Shown in pieces: positions 34,872 through 44,155 of a stretch of DNA of 64,000 bases. Location: assembly GCF_011047135.1 (NCBI RefSeq), contig NZ_CP049255.1:1178001-1242000 (forward strand). The letters are read 5' to 3'. The stretch comes from Microbacterium endophyticum (lineage in GTDB: Bacteria > Actinomycetota > Actinomycetes > Actinomycetales > Microbacteriaceae). Numbering within the stretch: position 1 is the stretch's first letter; each line of letters begins with the position of its first letter. The notes under the pieces were generated by a model that did not search any database, had not been told where the DNA came from, and worked only from the letters and a program-made list of their open reading frames with translations. A program made the position numbers and the translations under genes.

Positions 34872-36239
34872 ATGGCCGAAACGATGACACCCGCACAGCG
34901 CCGCGTACTCACAATCGCTGTTCTCGCGTCATTCGTGGCATTTCTCGACGGCACTGTCGTGAACGTTGCGCTCCCCGCTATCCGCGCCGAGCTCGGCGGC
35001 GGACTCACCACACAGCAGTGGGTCGTCGACGCCTATCTGATCACGCTCGGGGCGCTCATCTTGTTTGCCGGCTCCGTCAGCGACGCCTTCGGTCGCACGG
35101 TTGTGCTCCGCATTGGCCTCATCGGCTTCGGCGTGACGTCTCTTGCGGCGGGTCTTGCCCCCGACCCCGTCTTCTTGATTGCCGCGCGCGCGGCTCAGGG
35201 CGCCGCCGGTGCTTTTCTCGTTCCGAGCTCGCTCGCCCTCATCACCGAAGCATTCGACGGGCCGGTGCGCGGTCGAGCGATCGGCATCTGGACGTCGATG
35301 ACGACGGGTGCCATGATCGCTGGTCCCCTCGTCGGCGGCGCGCTGGTCGATCTCGTGTCGTGGCGCCTGGTCTTCGTCATCAACGTCATCCCGATCGCCT
35401 GCGCCCTCTGGATGCTGCGGCTGAAGCACACATCTGACGAACGAAACCCGGATGCCACAATCGATATCCTCGCGGCGGTCATGTGCACGCTCGGCCTCGG
35501 CCTCACGGTCTTCGCACTTATCGAACAGCCAAACCTCGGCTGGGGCGATCCCGCGGTGTGGGCAACGTTCGTGTCCGGCATCGTCCTGTTTACCCTGTTC
35601 CTGTTGCGGCAACGCACCTCACGGGCGCCGATTCTGCCGCTCGATATGTTCCGTGCCCGTAACTTCTGGTCGGGAAACGTCGCGACCTTCTTCATCTACG
35701 CGGCGCTGTCGCTGAATGGATTCGTACTGTCGGTCTATCTGCAGCAGGGCGCCGGATTGTCGGCAACACTGGCGGGGCTCGCCAGCATCCCGATGACGCT
35801 GTTGATGGTCGCGTTGAGCTCTCGAGCCGGTTCACTTTCTGACCGCTTCGGTCCGCGCATCTTCATGACGGTCGGACCGCTCATCATCGCGGCAGGATGC
35901 CTCATGCTCCTTTCGGTCTCAGGTGACTTCAACTACTGGACCCAAGTGCTCCCGGGCCTCATCCTGTTCGGACTCGGCCTCTCGATCACGGTGTCACCGC
36001 TCACGTCGGCCGTGCTGGGAGCAGTTGATGCGAAGCGATCTGGCACAGCATCCGCTGTCAACAACGCGATTTCGCGCGTAGCAGGGCTCCTCGCGATCGC
36101 GGCCATCGCCACGATCGTGGACGGAAGCCTTGACCTGAACGGCTTCCATCGCGCCGCCATCGTGACCGCCGCGCTCATGGTGCTGGGCGCTATCGTCTCT
36201 TTTCTTGGGATTCGCAGCCAGCGCAGACCTTCGCCCTGA
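34872..36239 (+). CDS. DHA2-family MFS exporter
   Basis: 455 residues with about 14 helices. VAFLDGTVVNVALPAIRAEL is the helix-1 motif of DHA2 pumps. GSVSDAFGRTVVLRIGLIGF is the loop 2-3 motif A variant, and GPLVGGALVDLVSWRLVFVI is motif C. It is likely to be a drug or metabolite/H+ antiporter in the cytoplasmic membrane. It lies 12 bp upstream of L-lactate dehydrogenase in the same direction and might share a transcript; a lactate-export role is not supported by the family. Confidence 0.88.
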   Translation: MAETMTPAQRRVLTIAVLASFVAFLDGTVVNVALPAIRAELGGGLTTQQWVVDAYLITLGALILFAGSVSDAFGRTVVLRIGLIGFGVTSLAAGLAPDPVFLIAARAAQGAAGAFLVPSSLALITEAFDGPVRGRAIGIWTSMTTGAMIAGPLVGGALVDLVSWRLVFVINVIPIACALWMLRLKHTSDERNPDATIDILAAVMCTLGLGLTVFALIEQPNLGWGDPAVWATFVSGIVLFTLFLLRQRTSRAPILPLDMFRARNFWSGNVATFFIYAALSLNGFVLSVYLQQGAGLSATLAGLASIPMTLLMVALSSRAGSLSDRFGPRIFMTVGPLIIAAGCLMLLSVSGDFNYWTQVLPGLILFGLGLSITVSPLTSAVLGAVDAKRSGTASAVNNAISRVAGLLAIAAIATIVDGSLDLNGFHRAAIVTAALMVLGAIVSFLGIRSQRRPSP

Positions 36240-36251
36240 CACACTGGGTGC

Positions 36252-37202
36252 ATGAGCGTGATCGAGAACTCGAAACTGACCGTCGTCGGCGCTGGCAGCG
36301 TCGGCTCCAGCACCGCATACGCGGCTCTCATTCGGGGTTCGGCACGCCACGTCGCTCTCTACGACATCGCGACCGAGAAAGTCGAGGCTGAGGTACTCGA
36401 CCTCGCCCACGGCACGCAGTTCACAGGTGCCAGCGACATCATCGGCGGCAGCGACATCTCGGTCGCCGAGGGCTCACACGTTGTCGTCATCACGGCTGGC
36501 GCGAAGCAGAAGCCCGGCCAGACCCGCATCGAACTGGCGGGAACGAACGCCAACATCTTGAAGACGATGCTGCCGCAACTTCTCGAAGTAGCGCCCGACG
36601 CTTTCTACGTCATCGTGACGAACCCTTGCGACGTGCTCACGGTTCTCGCGCAAGATGCGACCGGCCTGCCGCCCGAGCGCATCTTCGCCTCGGGCACGGT
36701 GCTCGACACATCGCGACTGCGATGGAAGCTCGCCCAGCGCGCCGGCGTCTCGTCATCGAGCGTGCACGCCTACATCGTCGGCGAACACGGCGACACCGAG
36801 TTTCCGCTGTGGTCGAACGCGACGATCGGTACGGTTCCGATTCTCGATTGGGAGAGCCCCGGCCACCCACGCATGACGACAGATGAGCTCGATGAGATCG
36901 CCATCGATGTGCGCGACGCGGCCTACAAAGTCATTCAGGGTAAGGGCGCCACCAACTACGCGATCGGCCTCTCGAGTGCACGCATCGTCGAGGCGATTCT
37001 CGGCGACGAGCACTCCGTCATGCCGGTGTCTACCGTGCTGAGCAACTACCACGGCATCGACGGTGTCGCCCTGTCGGTTCCCTCGATCGTCAGTGCGTCG
37101 GGTGCGATCCCGATTCACGAAACGCCCTTCAGTTCCAACGAGTTCGAGCTTCTCGCGCGCTCGGCTGCGACGCTCCGCGAGGCCGCGACGACATTGCGCT
37201 AA
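36252..37202 (+). CDS. ldh: L-lactate dehydrogenase
   Basis: 316 residues, normal for LDH. VVGAGSVGSSTAYA is the NAD-binding GxGxxG motif. GAKQKPGQTRIEL holds the mobile-loop Arg, TNPCDVLTVLAQ the substrate/NAD Asn region, GTVLDTSRLRWKLA the Asp-Arg pair, and YIVGEHGDTEF the catalytic His (His179). The KPGQTR loop (Gln rather than Arg before the Thr) favours pyruvate/lactate over malate. It reduces pyruvate to L-lactate with NADH, used for redox balance under low oxygen. Its stop overlaps the convergent ABC ATPase gene by 4 nt. Confidence 0.93.
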   Translation: MSVIENSKLTVVGAGSVGSSTAYAALIRGSARHVALYDIATEKVEAEVLDLAHGTQFTGASDIIGGSDISVAEGSHVVVITAGAKQKPGQTRIELAGTNANILKTMLPQLLEVAPDAFYVIVTNPCDVLTVLAQDATGLPPERIFASGTVLDTSRLRWKLAQRAGVSSSSVHAYIVGEHGDTEFPLWSNATIGTVPILDWESPGHPRMTTDELDEIAIDVRDAAYKVIQGKGATNYAIGLSSARIVEAILGDEHSVMPVSTVLSNYHGIDGVALSVPSIVSASGAIPIHETPFSSNEFELLARSAATLREAATTLR

Positions 37203-38809
37203 CCGGCCGTGTGCGCGCCAGGGATCGCGCCGATGAGTTCGCGCGTGTAGTCGGTGCGCGGGCTCTCAAAAATAGACGTCGCTGTGCCCTGCTCGAGGAA
37301 TTCACCGCGGCGCATCACGGCGATCTGATCAGAGACCTGACGGATAACACCGAGGTCGTGCGAGATGAAGAGATAGGTCAGCCCGAAGTCAGCCTGCAGA
37401 TCAACGAGCAACTGCAGCACCTGCTCCTGCACCGAGACGTCGAGGGCCGACACCGGCTCATCGAGCACCAAGAACTCGGGGCGAAGGGCAATCGCACGGG
37501 CGATGGCGACGCGCTGGCGTTGACCACCCGAAAGCTGTGCCGGGGTGCGATCGATGAGGGCGGCATCCAACTGCACTTGCCCCATGAGGTCTCGCACGGC
37601 CGCGGCACGTTCGCGTCGCGACGACGTGCCGAAAGCACGGAGCGGCTCGGCGACGATCGCACCGACCTTCATCCGGGGATCCAGCGAACCGAACGGGTTC
37701 TGGTAGACGACCTGAATGCGACGTCGGAGCTGGCGCAGCTTCTCACCGCGGAGCGCCGTGATGTCAGCGCCGTCAAACATGATGCGGCCACTGTCGGAGG
37801 GAACGATACGCGCGATCATTCGCGCCGTCGTGCTCTTGCCCGACCCTGACTCGCCCACGATCGAGAACGTGCTGCCGCGCGGAATCTCGAACGAGACATC
37901 CTTCGCTGCCGCAACCCCACCGCGACCGTAAGTCTTCGACAGCCCATCGACCGACAGCAGGATGCCTTCGCGCACCTGCCGCGCTTCGGCTGTCACCGTC
38001 GGTTCTAAGCGTCGACTGTTGAGGCCAGGAGCCGCCGCAACCAGGCGCTGGGTGTACTCGTGTGTCGGCGAGGCAAGTACGTCTTGCGCATTTCCCGCTT
38101 CGACGATGCGCCCCTTGTTGACGACGACGATGCGGTCGGCCCGATCGGCCGCGACAGCGAGGTCGTGCGTGACGAGCAGCACCGAAGTGCCGTGCGCAAC
38201 GCGGAGCGCTTCGATGCGGTCGAGCACGTGCCGCTGCACGGTGGCATCGAGCGCGCTCGTCGGTTCATCGGCGATGACGAGATCGGGCGTGCACGCCCAC
38301 GCGATTCCGATGAGGACACGCTGGCGAAGACCACCAGAAAGTTCATGCGGATACTGTGTGCTCCGAAGCTCAGCATCGGGAATACCAACCTCGGTGAGAA
38401 TGTCGATAGCACGGTTCGCTGCCACTCGCTGGGTGAGCCCGAGGTGGCGACGGAGCGTTTCGGCGATCTGTTCCCCCACCCGCATGAGCGGATTGAGGCT
38501 GTGTGACGGGTCTTGCGGCACGAAACCGATGCGGCCACCGCGAATGCGGCGCATGGCGCGCTGGCTGAGACTCTGCAGATCGGTGCCATCGAAGCGCACC
38601 TGGCCGGCACGCACGCGCGCCTCATCGGGGAGCAACCGCACGAGAGAGTGCGCGATCGTGCTCTTGCCCGACCCCGATTCACCCACGACCGCGAGAACCT
38701 CACCGCGGTTGAGCACAAAGTCGACGCCGTGGACGGCGGGCATCGTTCCGGCCGGTGTCGTGTAGTCGATGCGTAGATCGTCAACGACGAGTAGTGGCTG
38801 CGAAGTCAT
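37199..38809 (-). CDS. Peptide-type ABC transporter ATPase with two fused nucleotide-binding domains
   Basis: 536 residues made of two complete NBDs, like DppD-DppF or GsiA. First domain: Walker A GESGSGKSTIAHSL, signature LSGGLRQRV, Walker B LVIADEPTSAL. Second domain: Walker A GESGSGKSTTARM, signature LSGGQRQRVAIA, Walker B LVLDEPVSAL. Both carry the oppDF-type C-terminal tail (EAGNAQDVLASPTHEYTQRL and EQGTATSIFESPRTDYTREL). It drives the two permeases encoded upstream (38806-40610), with which it overlaps by 4 nt. Confidence 0.93.
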   Translation of the reverse strand: MTSQPLLVVDDLRIDYTTPAGTMPAVHGVDFVLNRGEVLAVVGESGSGKSTIAHSLVRLLPDEARVRAGQVRFDGTDLQSLSQRAMRRIRGGRIGFVPQDPSHSLNPLMRVGEQIAETLRRHLGLTQRVAANRAIDILTEVGIPDAELRSTQYPHELSGGLRQRVLIGIAWACTPDLVIADEPTSALDATVQRHVLDRIEALRVAHGTSVLLVTHDLAVAADRADRIVVVNKGRIVEAGNAQDVLASPTHEYTQRLVAAAPGLNSRRLEPTVTAEARQVREGILLSVDGLSKTYGRGGVAAAKDVSFEIPRGSTFSIVGESGSGKSTTARMIARIVPSDSGRIMFDGADITALRGEKLRQLRRRIQVVYQNPFGSLDPRMKVGAIVAEPLRAFGTSSRRERAAAVRDLMGQVQLDAALIDRTPAQLSGGQRQRVAIARAIALRPEFLVLDEPVSALDVSVQEQVLQLLVDLQADFGLTYLFISHDLGVIRQVSDQIAVMRRGEFLEQGTATSIFESPRTDYTRELIGAIPGAHTAG

Positions 38810-39603
38810 CGCTCACCTCCGACGTAGCGGGCGATGCGGTTCACCGAGAGCACGACCGCGAGAATCACAGCGCCGGGAAGGAGGCTCAGCCAAGGAGCGA
38901 CCGCAATGAAGTCGCGCCCTGAGGATACGAGGGCGCCCCATTCCGGAGCTGGCGGCTGTGCCCCGAAACCGAGAAAGCTCAGGGCGGAAACAGCCAGAAT
39001 CGCCAGGGCGAGCTCGAGCGCCGCCATCGCGATGATCGGGCGCGCAGCGTTCGGAAGTACGTGCCGCACCAGGATGGTGCCGCCGCGCACGCCGAGCGTC
39101 CGCGCCGCTTCGACGTACTCTTCCGACCGCACCCGCAGAACTTGCGCGCGCATGACGCGGGCAAACGAACCCGCGGTACCGAGGCCGACACCCAGGGCGA
39201 TAGAAATCGGCCCGAACCCAAGGGATGCGACCACGATGAGTGCGAGCAAAATACCGGGAATCGCAATGAGCACATCGACGAAGCGCATCACGACAGCATC
39301 AACGATGCCGCGCACGTACCCGGTCACGAGGCCGATGATGGCACCGAGGGTGACACCGGCGACGACCGCGAGGCCGGCCGCCGAGATCGACAGCTGCGCA
39401 CCGTAGATCACACGCGAGAAAACATCGCGAGCCAAGTAGTCGGTGCCGAAGAGGTGCTCCCAACTGGGCGCCGCCAGACGTTCGGTGCCCACTGAATCGT
39501 AGGGATCGTACGGCGCCAGCACCGAGGGCGCGACAATTGCGAGAGCTGTGAGCGCGAGAATAAGAATGGCCAGCAGGATGCCGGGCTTACGCAAGATACT
39601 CAT
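38806..39603 (-). CDS. Peptide-type ABC transporter permease, DppC type
   Basis: 265 residues with an N-terminal helix followed by a periplasmic segment (APYDPYDSVGTERLAAPSWEH) containing the typical LFGTDYLARDVFSRVIYG motif of DppC/OppC proteins, and a five-helix transmembrane domain with the EAARTLGVRGGTILVRHVLP EAA loop. It pairs with the DppB-type gene upstream. Start and stop overlap both neighbours by ATGA, so the transporter is tightly coupled. Confidence 0.93.
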   Translation of the reverse strand: MSILRKPGILLAILILALTALAIVAPSVLAPYDPYDSVGTERLAAPSWEHLFGTDYLARDVFSRVIYGAQLSISAAGLAVVAGVTLGAIIGLVTGYVRGIVDAVVMRFVDVLIAIPGILLALIVVASLGFGPISIALGVGLGTAGSFARVMRAQVLRVRSEEYVEAARTLGVRGGTILVRHVLPNAARPIIAMAALELALAILAVSALSFLGFGAQPPAPEWGALVSSGRDFIAVAPWLSLLPGAVILAVVLSVNRIARYVGGER

Positions 39604-40610
39604 CGGCTCACCACCGCCTTGGCCTTTAGCGTTTGACGCGTTCGCGGGTCGATCACTCCGTAGAGTGCATCAACAACCAAAGTGACAACGGCGTACACGA
39701 TCGCCACCACGATCACGACACCCATCACGACATTGACATCGCGCGCGAGTACGGCATCCACGGTGATGCGGCCGATCCCATCACGTGAAAAGACGGTTTC
39801 AACAACGGCGGTCCCGCCTGCGAGATACGCGACCTGTAGACCGATCACGGTGATCGCGGGCAGCATCGCGTTTCGAAGCACGTGCCTAAAGACCACAGTC
39901 GACTGCGACAAGCCCTTGGCGTTGGCGGTAAAAACGAAGGGACTCGTGCCGGCGTCGAACACGGCGGCAGAGAACACCTGGAAGAACACGGCAGCGGTGG
40001 GAAGCGCGAGAGTGACCCCGGGAAGAACGACGCTTTCAAACCCGCCAGTTCCGGATGCCGGAAACCAGCCGAGGCCGAACGAGAAGACGGTGATCAGCAC
40101 AAGACCGCTTAAGAACGCGGGAATCGCGATTCCGAGCGGTGGAATCTGTACGAGCACCTGTCGCACCCATGCCGGGCGTGCGATGTATGCCCACACCGTG
40201 AAGCCGAGAGCGAGAACAAAACCGAGGATCAAGGCGAAAACGGCAACGGCGGCCGTGTGGGGCAGCGCGCGACCGATGATGTCAGCAACCGGCGCCCCCG
40301 TGGAGATAGAGATACCGAGGTCACCACGGAAAAGTCCGAAGAAGCCGTTGAGGTACTGCTGCCAGAGCGGTCCATCGAGACCGTACTGGGCACGCACGGC
40401 GTTGAGCACCTCGGGGTCGGTGCTCGTCGCGTCGCCGCCCTTGACGGCGAGAGCTGCGAGCACCGGGTCGCCGGGCAGCGCGTGGATCAAGAGGAATGCA
40501 ACCGTGTAGGCAGCCCACACGACGAAGACGCCCTGGGCGATCTTCGGGAGAAGGAACCGCAGGACGGTCACCGTTCTCGCTTTCACTCTTACTTTTTCCA
40601 CGCGCTGCAC
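39600..40610 (-). CDS. Peptide-type ABC transporter permease, DppB type
   Basis: 336 residues. An N-terminal helix with VVWAAYTVAFLLIHALPGDP is the DppB/OppB opening; QYGLDGPLWQQYLNGFFGLFRGDLG is the conserved periplasmic segment; the cytoplasmic loop contains VFRHVLRNAMLPAITVIGLQ. Six helices. A start at a GTG a few codons downstream (VKARTV) is also possible. It follows the binding-protein gene by 10 bp. Confidence 0.92.
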   Translation of the reverse strand: MQRVEKVRVKARTVTVLRFLLPKIAQGVFVVWAAYTVAFLLIHALPGDPVLAALAVKGGDATSTDPEVLNAVRAQYGLDGPLWQQYLNGFFGLFRGDLGISISTGAPVADIIGRALPHTAAVAVFALILGFVLALGFTVWAYIARPAWVRQVLVQIPPLGIAIPAFLSGLVLITVFSFGLGWFPASGTGGFESVVLPGVTLALPTAAVFFQVFSAAVFDAGTSPFVFTANAKGLSQSTVVFRHVLRNAMLPAITVIGLQVAYLAGGTAVVETVFSRDGIGRITVDAVLARDVNVVMGVVIVVAIVYAVVTLVVDALYGVIDPRTRQTLKAKAVVSR

Positions 40611-40620
40611 CGGCTATTTC

Positions 40621-42228
40621 TTAGTTGGACGTGACCATCGCGTCATAGAGGTTGATGCGCGAGGCCGAGTCGAAGGTGATCCCTTCAACGCCCGAACGCG
40701 AGGCGTGCAGCTGCACTGTCTCGAGCGTCGGGATGACGTAGGCGCGGTCAGCAACCATCTGCTGAATTTCGTCGACGATCGTCTGACGCTCATCGGCGTC
40801 GGCGGTCTGACCCTGCTCGATGAGCAGCGCTTCGAGCTCGTCGTCGCCCGTGATTCCCCACTGCGATGACGAGGAGTCAGAGAGCAGGACGCGGAGTACA
40901 TCAGGATCGGTGCGCGTGAGGCCCGCACCGAGCATGTCGTAGTCACCACTCGCGATGGCACCGAAGAAGTCACCGGCGCTCACCATGTTGAGCTGAAGAT
41001 CGATTCCGACATCCTTCAGCTGAATCTGAGCGGCTTCCAGCACGTCCTGCGCGTAGAACGCTGTGACGGTAACTGTGAGCTTCTCGCCATCTTTTTCGTA
41101 GATTCCGTCGCTACCGAGCACCCAGCCGTCGGCTTCGAGGAGCGCCTGGGCGCCCTCGGGGTCGAAGGCGAGAGTGTCGCCGAGGTCGGTGTAGCCCGGG
41201 GTCGAAGAGGTCAGCACACTCGTGGGAGCAGAACCGCTCACAGAACCCGCGATCACATTGATCTGGTCACGATCGAGGCCCTTCGAAATGGCCTGACGTA
41301 CCGACTCATCGCCCATGAGGCCGTGAGTGGTGTTCACGACGAACGAGTTCGGAACACCGGGGTTCGCCTGTGCGTACAGGTTGTACTCGTCGGTTGTGTA
41401 CCGCGCTTCGTCGACGTAGGGCAGGTCCTGGATGACGTCGTACTCACCGGAGGTGAGGCCGCCGGTGCGAACGCTTGCTTCGGTGATGATCGGGAAGGTG
41501 ACGGTTTCGAGGTAAGCGTCGCCCTCGTGCTCGCGAAGCTCTGACGCCCAGTCGTAGCCATCACGACGATCGATGACGACCGAGTCGTTGGGCACATAAG
41601 AGGTGAGCGTGAATGCGCCGGTCCCGACAATGCTCTGGCAGCGCTCTTCAGCCGTTGCTGCAATGGTGTCTTCAGACAGGATGCCGAGCGACATTGTCGT
41701 TGCGCCCTGCTCGAACTGCACGTTCGGCTGTGAGAAGTTGACGGTGAACTCGGTGTCGCTCGTCACATCGGTGCCCGCGTAGTTCTCGAGGTACCCGTTC
41801 GCAAGCGACGCGGAGGCTCCGAGCGCCGCGATCGCGTCGAAGTTGTCGGCCACGACCTGCGAGGTAAGAGCGGTTCCGTCAGAGAAGGTCACACCATCTT
41901 GCAGAGTGAACGTGTACGACGTGAGGTCGTCTGAGACATCCCAGCTCTCAGCGAGCCAGGGCACGAGCTCGCCGGTTTCAGGATCCTGATCGAGCAGCGA
42001 GTCGACGATCTGGCGACCCACGTTCAGTGACGTCGTGAGTGACGTCTGCTGCGGGTCGATGCAGGTCGGGTCTTCTTTGAGGGCGAAGACGATGTTCTGG
42101 TCAGCGTCTGCTGCGGGCGTTGCCGTCGTCTCGGTGCCGCCGGAGCAGCCAGCGAGCGCGAGAACGCCGACAAGAGCGCCTGCGGGTAGCGACGCCCAGC
42201 GGACGAAGCGGTGATTATTGGTGGTCAC
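40621..42228 (-). CDS. Family 5 ABC transporter binding lipoprotein (peptide or related ligand)
   Basis: 535 residues from the GTG at 42228, with GGAG 9 nt upstream, giving MTTNNHRFVRWASLPAGALV and a lipobox LALAGC (Cys28); the longer frame starts inside the upstream gene. Family 5 marks include ESWDVSDDLTSYTFTLQDGV, FSDGTALTSQVVADNF and GAFTLTSYVPNDSVVIDRRD. Family 5 proteins bind peptides, nickel, or a wide range of amide-type molecules. The neighbouring amidohydrolase, PPC protein and creatininase suggest a non-peptide amide or ring-lactam ligand; this is inference. Confidence 0.9.
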   Translation of the reverse strand: MTTNNHRFVRWASLPAGALVGVLALAGCSGGTETTATPAADADQNIVFALKEDPTCIDPQQTSLTTSLNVGRQIVDSLLDQDPETGELVPWLAESWDVSDDLTSYTFTLQDGVTFSDGTALTSQVVADNFDAIAALGASASLANGYLENYAGTDVTSDTEFTVNFSQPNVQFEQGATTMSLGILSEDTIAATAEERCQSIVGTGAFTLTSYVPNDSVVIDRRDGYDWASELREHEGDAYLETVTFPIITEASVRTGGLTSGEYDVIQDLPYVDEARYTTDEYNLYAQANPGVPNSFVVNTTHGLMGDESVRQAISKGLDRDQINVIAGSVSGSAPTSVLTSSTPGYTDLGDTLAFDPEGAQALLEADGWVLGSDGIYEKDGEKLTVTVTAFYAQDVLEAAQIQLKDVGIDLQLNMVSAGDFFGAIASGDYDMLGAGLTRTDPDVLRVLLSDSSSSQWGITGDDELEALLIEQGQTADADERQTIVDEIQQMVADRAYVIPTLETVQLHASRSGVEGITFDSASRINLYDAMVTSN

Positions 42229-42263
42229 GGGGGTGATCTCCTTGTTGTGAATGGTGTGGTGCA

Positions 42264-43472
42264 TCACGCCGGCAGGACACCGGCAACGAGCTCACCGCGT
42301 GCCACAACGGCAACGATGTTCTCGCGGTTTAGGTCGCCGATGTTCTCCCACGGACGGCCGCGCACAACGACGAAGTCGGCGCCCTTTCCGGTAGCGAGTC
42401 GGCCAACGTGCGCACCCATGCGCACAGCATCTGCGGCATCCGATGTCCCAGCTTTCAGGGCGCGCTCATCGGTCCATCCGAACGCCTGCTTCATGAGGCG
42501 CAATTCTTCGAGTTGGTCGCCGAACGCGACGAAAATTCCGTTTGCATCGGTTCCAAGAACGAACCGCACGCCCGCGGCCGCCGCGCCAGTGAAATTCCTG
42601 TCACGTTCGATCACGACAGCGCGTGCTTTCTCGGATGCATCATCGCTCACCGTGAAACGTCGATCGGCGATAGCGTCGTTGATCAGAAGCGTCGGGGCGA
42701 CCGGGATGTTGCGCTCGATGAGCGTCTCCCAGTGGCGTTCTTCGATGCCCGTGCCGTGCTCGATGGAGTCGACCTCGAACTTCAACGCAATGTCGACGCC
42801 TTCGGCCGTGTGCGTGTGCGCGGCAACGAGCATTCCCAGGGCGTGCGCTTCATCGAGCGTCGCGGCGATCTCTTGTTCCGTCTGGTTTCGCCAACCGACC
42901 TTGTCACCGATCGACAGCACCCCGCCGCTCGTAAAGATCTTGATGCCATCAGCGCCCGATCGCGCCCACTGTCGCACGAGCTTGCGGCACTCATCAGGCG
43001 AATCGGCCACTGGGCCGCGATGCGGATAGTGGGGCGGGGTAAACAGGTCGCCATGCCCCGCCGTCATACCAACAGCACCGTGCACGAGAAGGCGGGGCCC
43101 GGGAACAAGTCCAGCCTCCAACGCCCGTGCCGCGGCGAGCTGCACTGCAGAACCGGAAAGGTCGCGAAGCGTTGTCACGCCAGCCGCAGCGGCGCGGCGC
43201 GCGTGCGCAAGAACGTGAATCGAGCGCTCGGGCTCGGGCGTAATGAGGGGCCACGTCATCCAGTCGACCGATCCGGAACCGGCGTAACCGTCGAAGTGGA
43301 CGTGCGTGTCTACGAGGCCCGGAATAATGCTGAACTCAGCCTTTTCAACGGCTTCGTCTGCAGCATCAACCGATGTAATGCGGCCATCTTCCCACGCTAG
43401 GGCCGCAGTGCCCCGGTGGCTATCCCCATCCCACAGCGCGATGCCCTCGATGCGTCCGTTGGCGTTCGTCAT
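42264..43472 (-). CDS. Metal-dependent amidohydrolase (imidazolonepropionase/prolidase-like)
   Basis: 402 residues from the ATG at 43472, with GGAAGGGA upstream. HVH (His57, His59) in IIPGLVDTHVHFDG starts the barrel. GIKIFTSGGV provides the probable carboxylated Lys. AHTHTAEG and SIEHGTG supply the next metal His residues, and GTDANG the catalytic Asp. This is the binuclear or mononuclear amidohydrolase group that includes Xaa-Pro dipeptidases and imidazolonepropionase relatives. There is no signal peptide, so it is cytoplasmic. It heads the operon with the family 5 transporter and probably hydrolyses the imported amide. It is divergent from the PPC/creatininase genes. Confidence 0.85.
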   Translation of the reverse strand: MTNANGRIEGIALWDGDSHRGTAALAWEDGRITSVDAADEAVEKAEFSIIPGLVDTHVHFDGYAGSGSVDWMTWPLITPEPERSIHVLAHARRAAAAGVTTLRDLSGSAVQLAAARALEAGLVPGPRLLVHGAVGMTAGHGDLFTPPHYPHRGPVADSPDECRKLVRQWARSGADGIKIFTSGGVLSIGDKVGWRNQTEQEIAATLDEAHALGMLVAAHTHTAEGVDIALKFEVDSIEHGTGIEERHWETLIERNIPVAPTLLINDAIADRRFTVSDDASEKARAVVIERDRNFTGAAAAGVRFVLGTDANGIFVAFGDQLEELRLMKQAFGWTDERALKAGTSDAADAVRMGAHVGRLATGKGADFVVVRGRPWENIGDLNRENIVAVVARGELVAGVLPA

Positions 43473-43544
43473 GGGCGTCCCTTCCAGTGAGCGCGGCGTG
43501 CGCATAAGAGTGCAAGCCGCCACGATACCGGCCGAGTTTCCGCA

Positions 43545-43558
43545 AAAGATCAACAAGT
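43545..43558. promoter_or_regulatory. GntR-type palindrome, degenerate copy (amidohydrolase side)
   Basis: AAAGAT-CA-ACAAGT keeps the right half-site ACAAGT and CA spacer of the site at 46346-46359 but has a poor left half. It lies 73 bp upstream of the amidohydrolase start. Included because three better copies occur in the same gene region. Confidence 0.35.
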
Positions 43559-43603
43559 GACCAAAATGACCAAATATTTACGTGAATGAAACACACGTTG
43601 CAG

Positions 43604-43621
43604 TAACGCAAAATAGCGTTA
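43604..43621. promoter_or_regulatory. Palindrome TAACGC-N6-GCGTTA in divergent promoter
   Basis: Perfect 6-bp arms around AAAATA in the AT-rich region between the amidohydrolase and PPC genes. It may be a second operator type or part of a promoter. No known family match is claimed. Confidence 0.4.
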
Positions 43622-43654
43622 GAGAACGAAAGACAGCTATGACGGCGACACATC

Positions 43655-43668
43655 GCTTGTCGATAAGT
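43655..43668. promoter_or_regulatory. GntR-type palindrome before PPC/creatininase genes
   Basis: GCTTGT-CG-ATAAGT fits the shared form nCTTGT-NN-AyAAGT. It lies 11 bp before the GAGGAG ribosome site of the PPC-domain gene, a position that suits repression. Confidence 0.55.
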
Positions 43669-43723
43669 CGCGAATTTTGAGGAGCGCATCATCCGGCATC
43701 AGCTACTGACCACTGGTCGCAGA

Positions 43724-44155
43724 TTGGCCATCTGCCTCGACCCTGGCGACGACATCATCCCGAGTATCGGCGCTGCGTGCGCGCAACTCGGGATAGCGCA
43801 AGGCGTGATCGTAACTTTCAGCGGAGCGTTCCGCTCCGTCGAACTGATCGCTTCGCACACGCCCGCTACCGACCCGGAGGTGCCGCTTCCGGAATCGGTC
43901 GTCGTGACATACACCGAAGGCATCGGATCAGGCACGATCACATCCCGCGACGGCGAGTACACCGTGCACCTTCACGTCGTCGCCGGCGAGAAGGATGCCG
44001 CGGCCGCAGCGTACGCCGGGCATCTCCTCCGCGGCACTGCCCACTACACGGTCGAGGTCGTCATCGACGAGGTTCTCTCGCCCCGACTCGAGCGCTCACC
44101 CCGCACCGGCACCTACGGCATCCCCACCCTCGGATTCGAGTCGCCCAATGATTGA
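43724..44155 (+). CDS. PPC/DUF296-domain protein
   Basis: 143 residues from the TTG at 43724: RLAICLDPGDDIIPSIGAAC followed by GVIVTFSGAFRSVELI, HLHVVAGEKDAAAAAYAGHL and VEVVIDEVLSPRLER. This is the PPC (plants and prokaryotes conserved) or DUF296 fold, a trimeric domain of mostly unknown bacterial function. Family-like text extends upstream of the TTG (RHQLLTTGRR) to a strong ribosome site GAGGAG at 43679-43684, but no ATG, GTG or TTG lies at the right distance; the in-frame codons there are ATC at 43688 and 43691. The true start may thus be a non-standard ATC. The stop overlaps the creatininase start, so the two are coupled. Confidence 0.75.
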   Translation: MAICLDPGDDIIPSIGAACAQLGIAQGVIVTFSGAFRSVELIASHTPATDPEVPLPESVVVTYTEGIGSGTITSRDGEYTVHLHVVAGEKDAAAAAYAGHLLRGTAHYTVEVVIDEVLSPRLERSPRTGTYGIPTLGFESPND

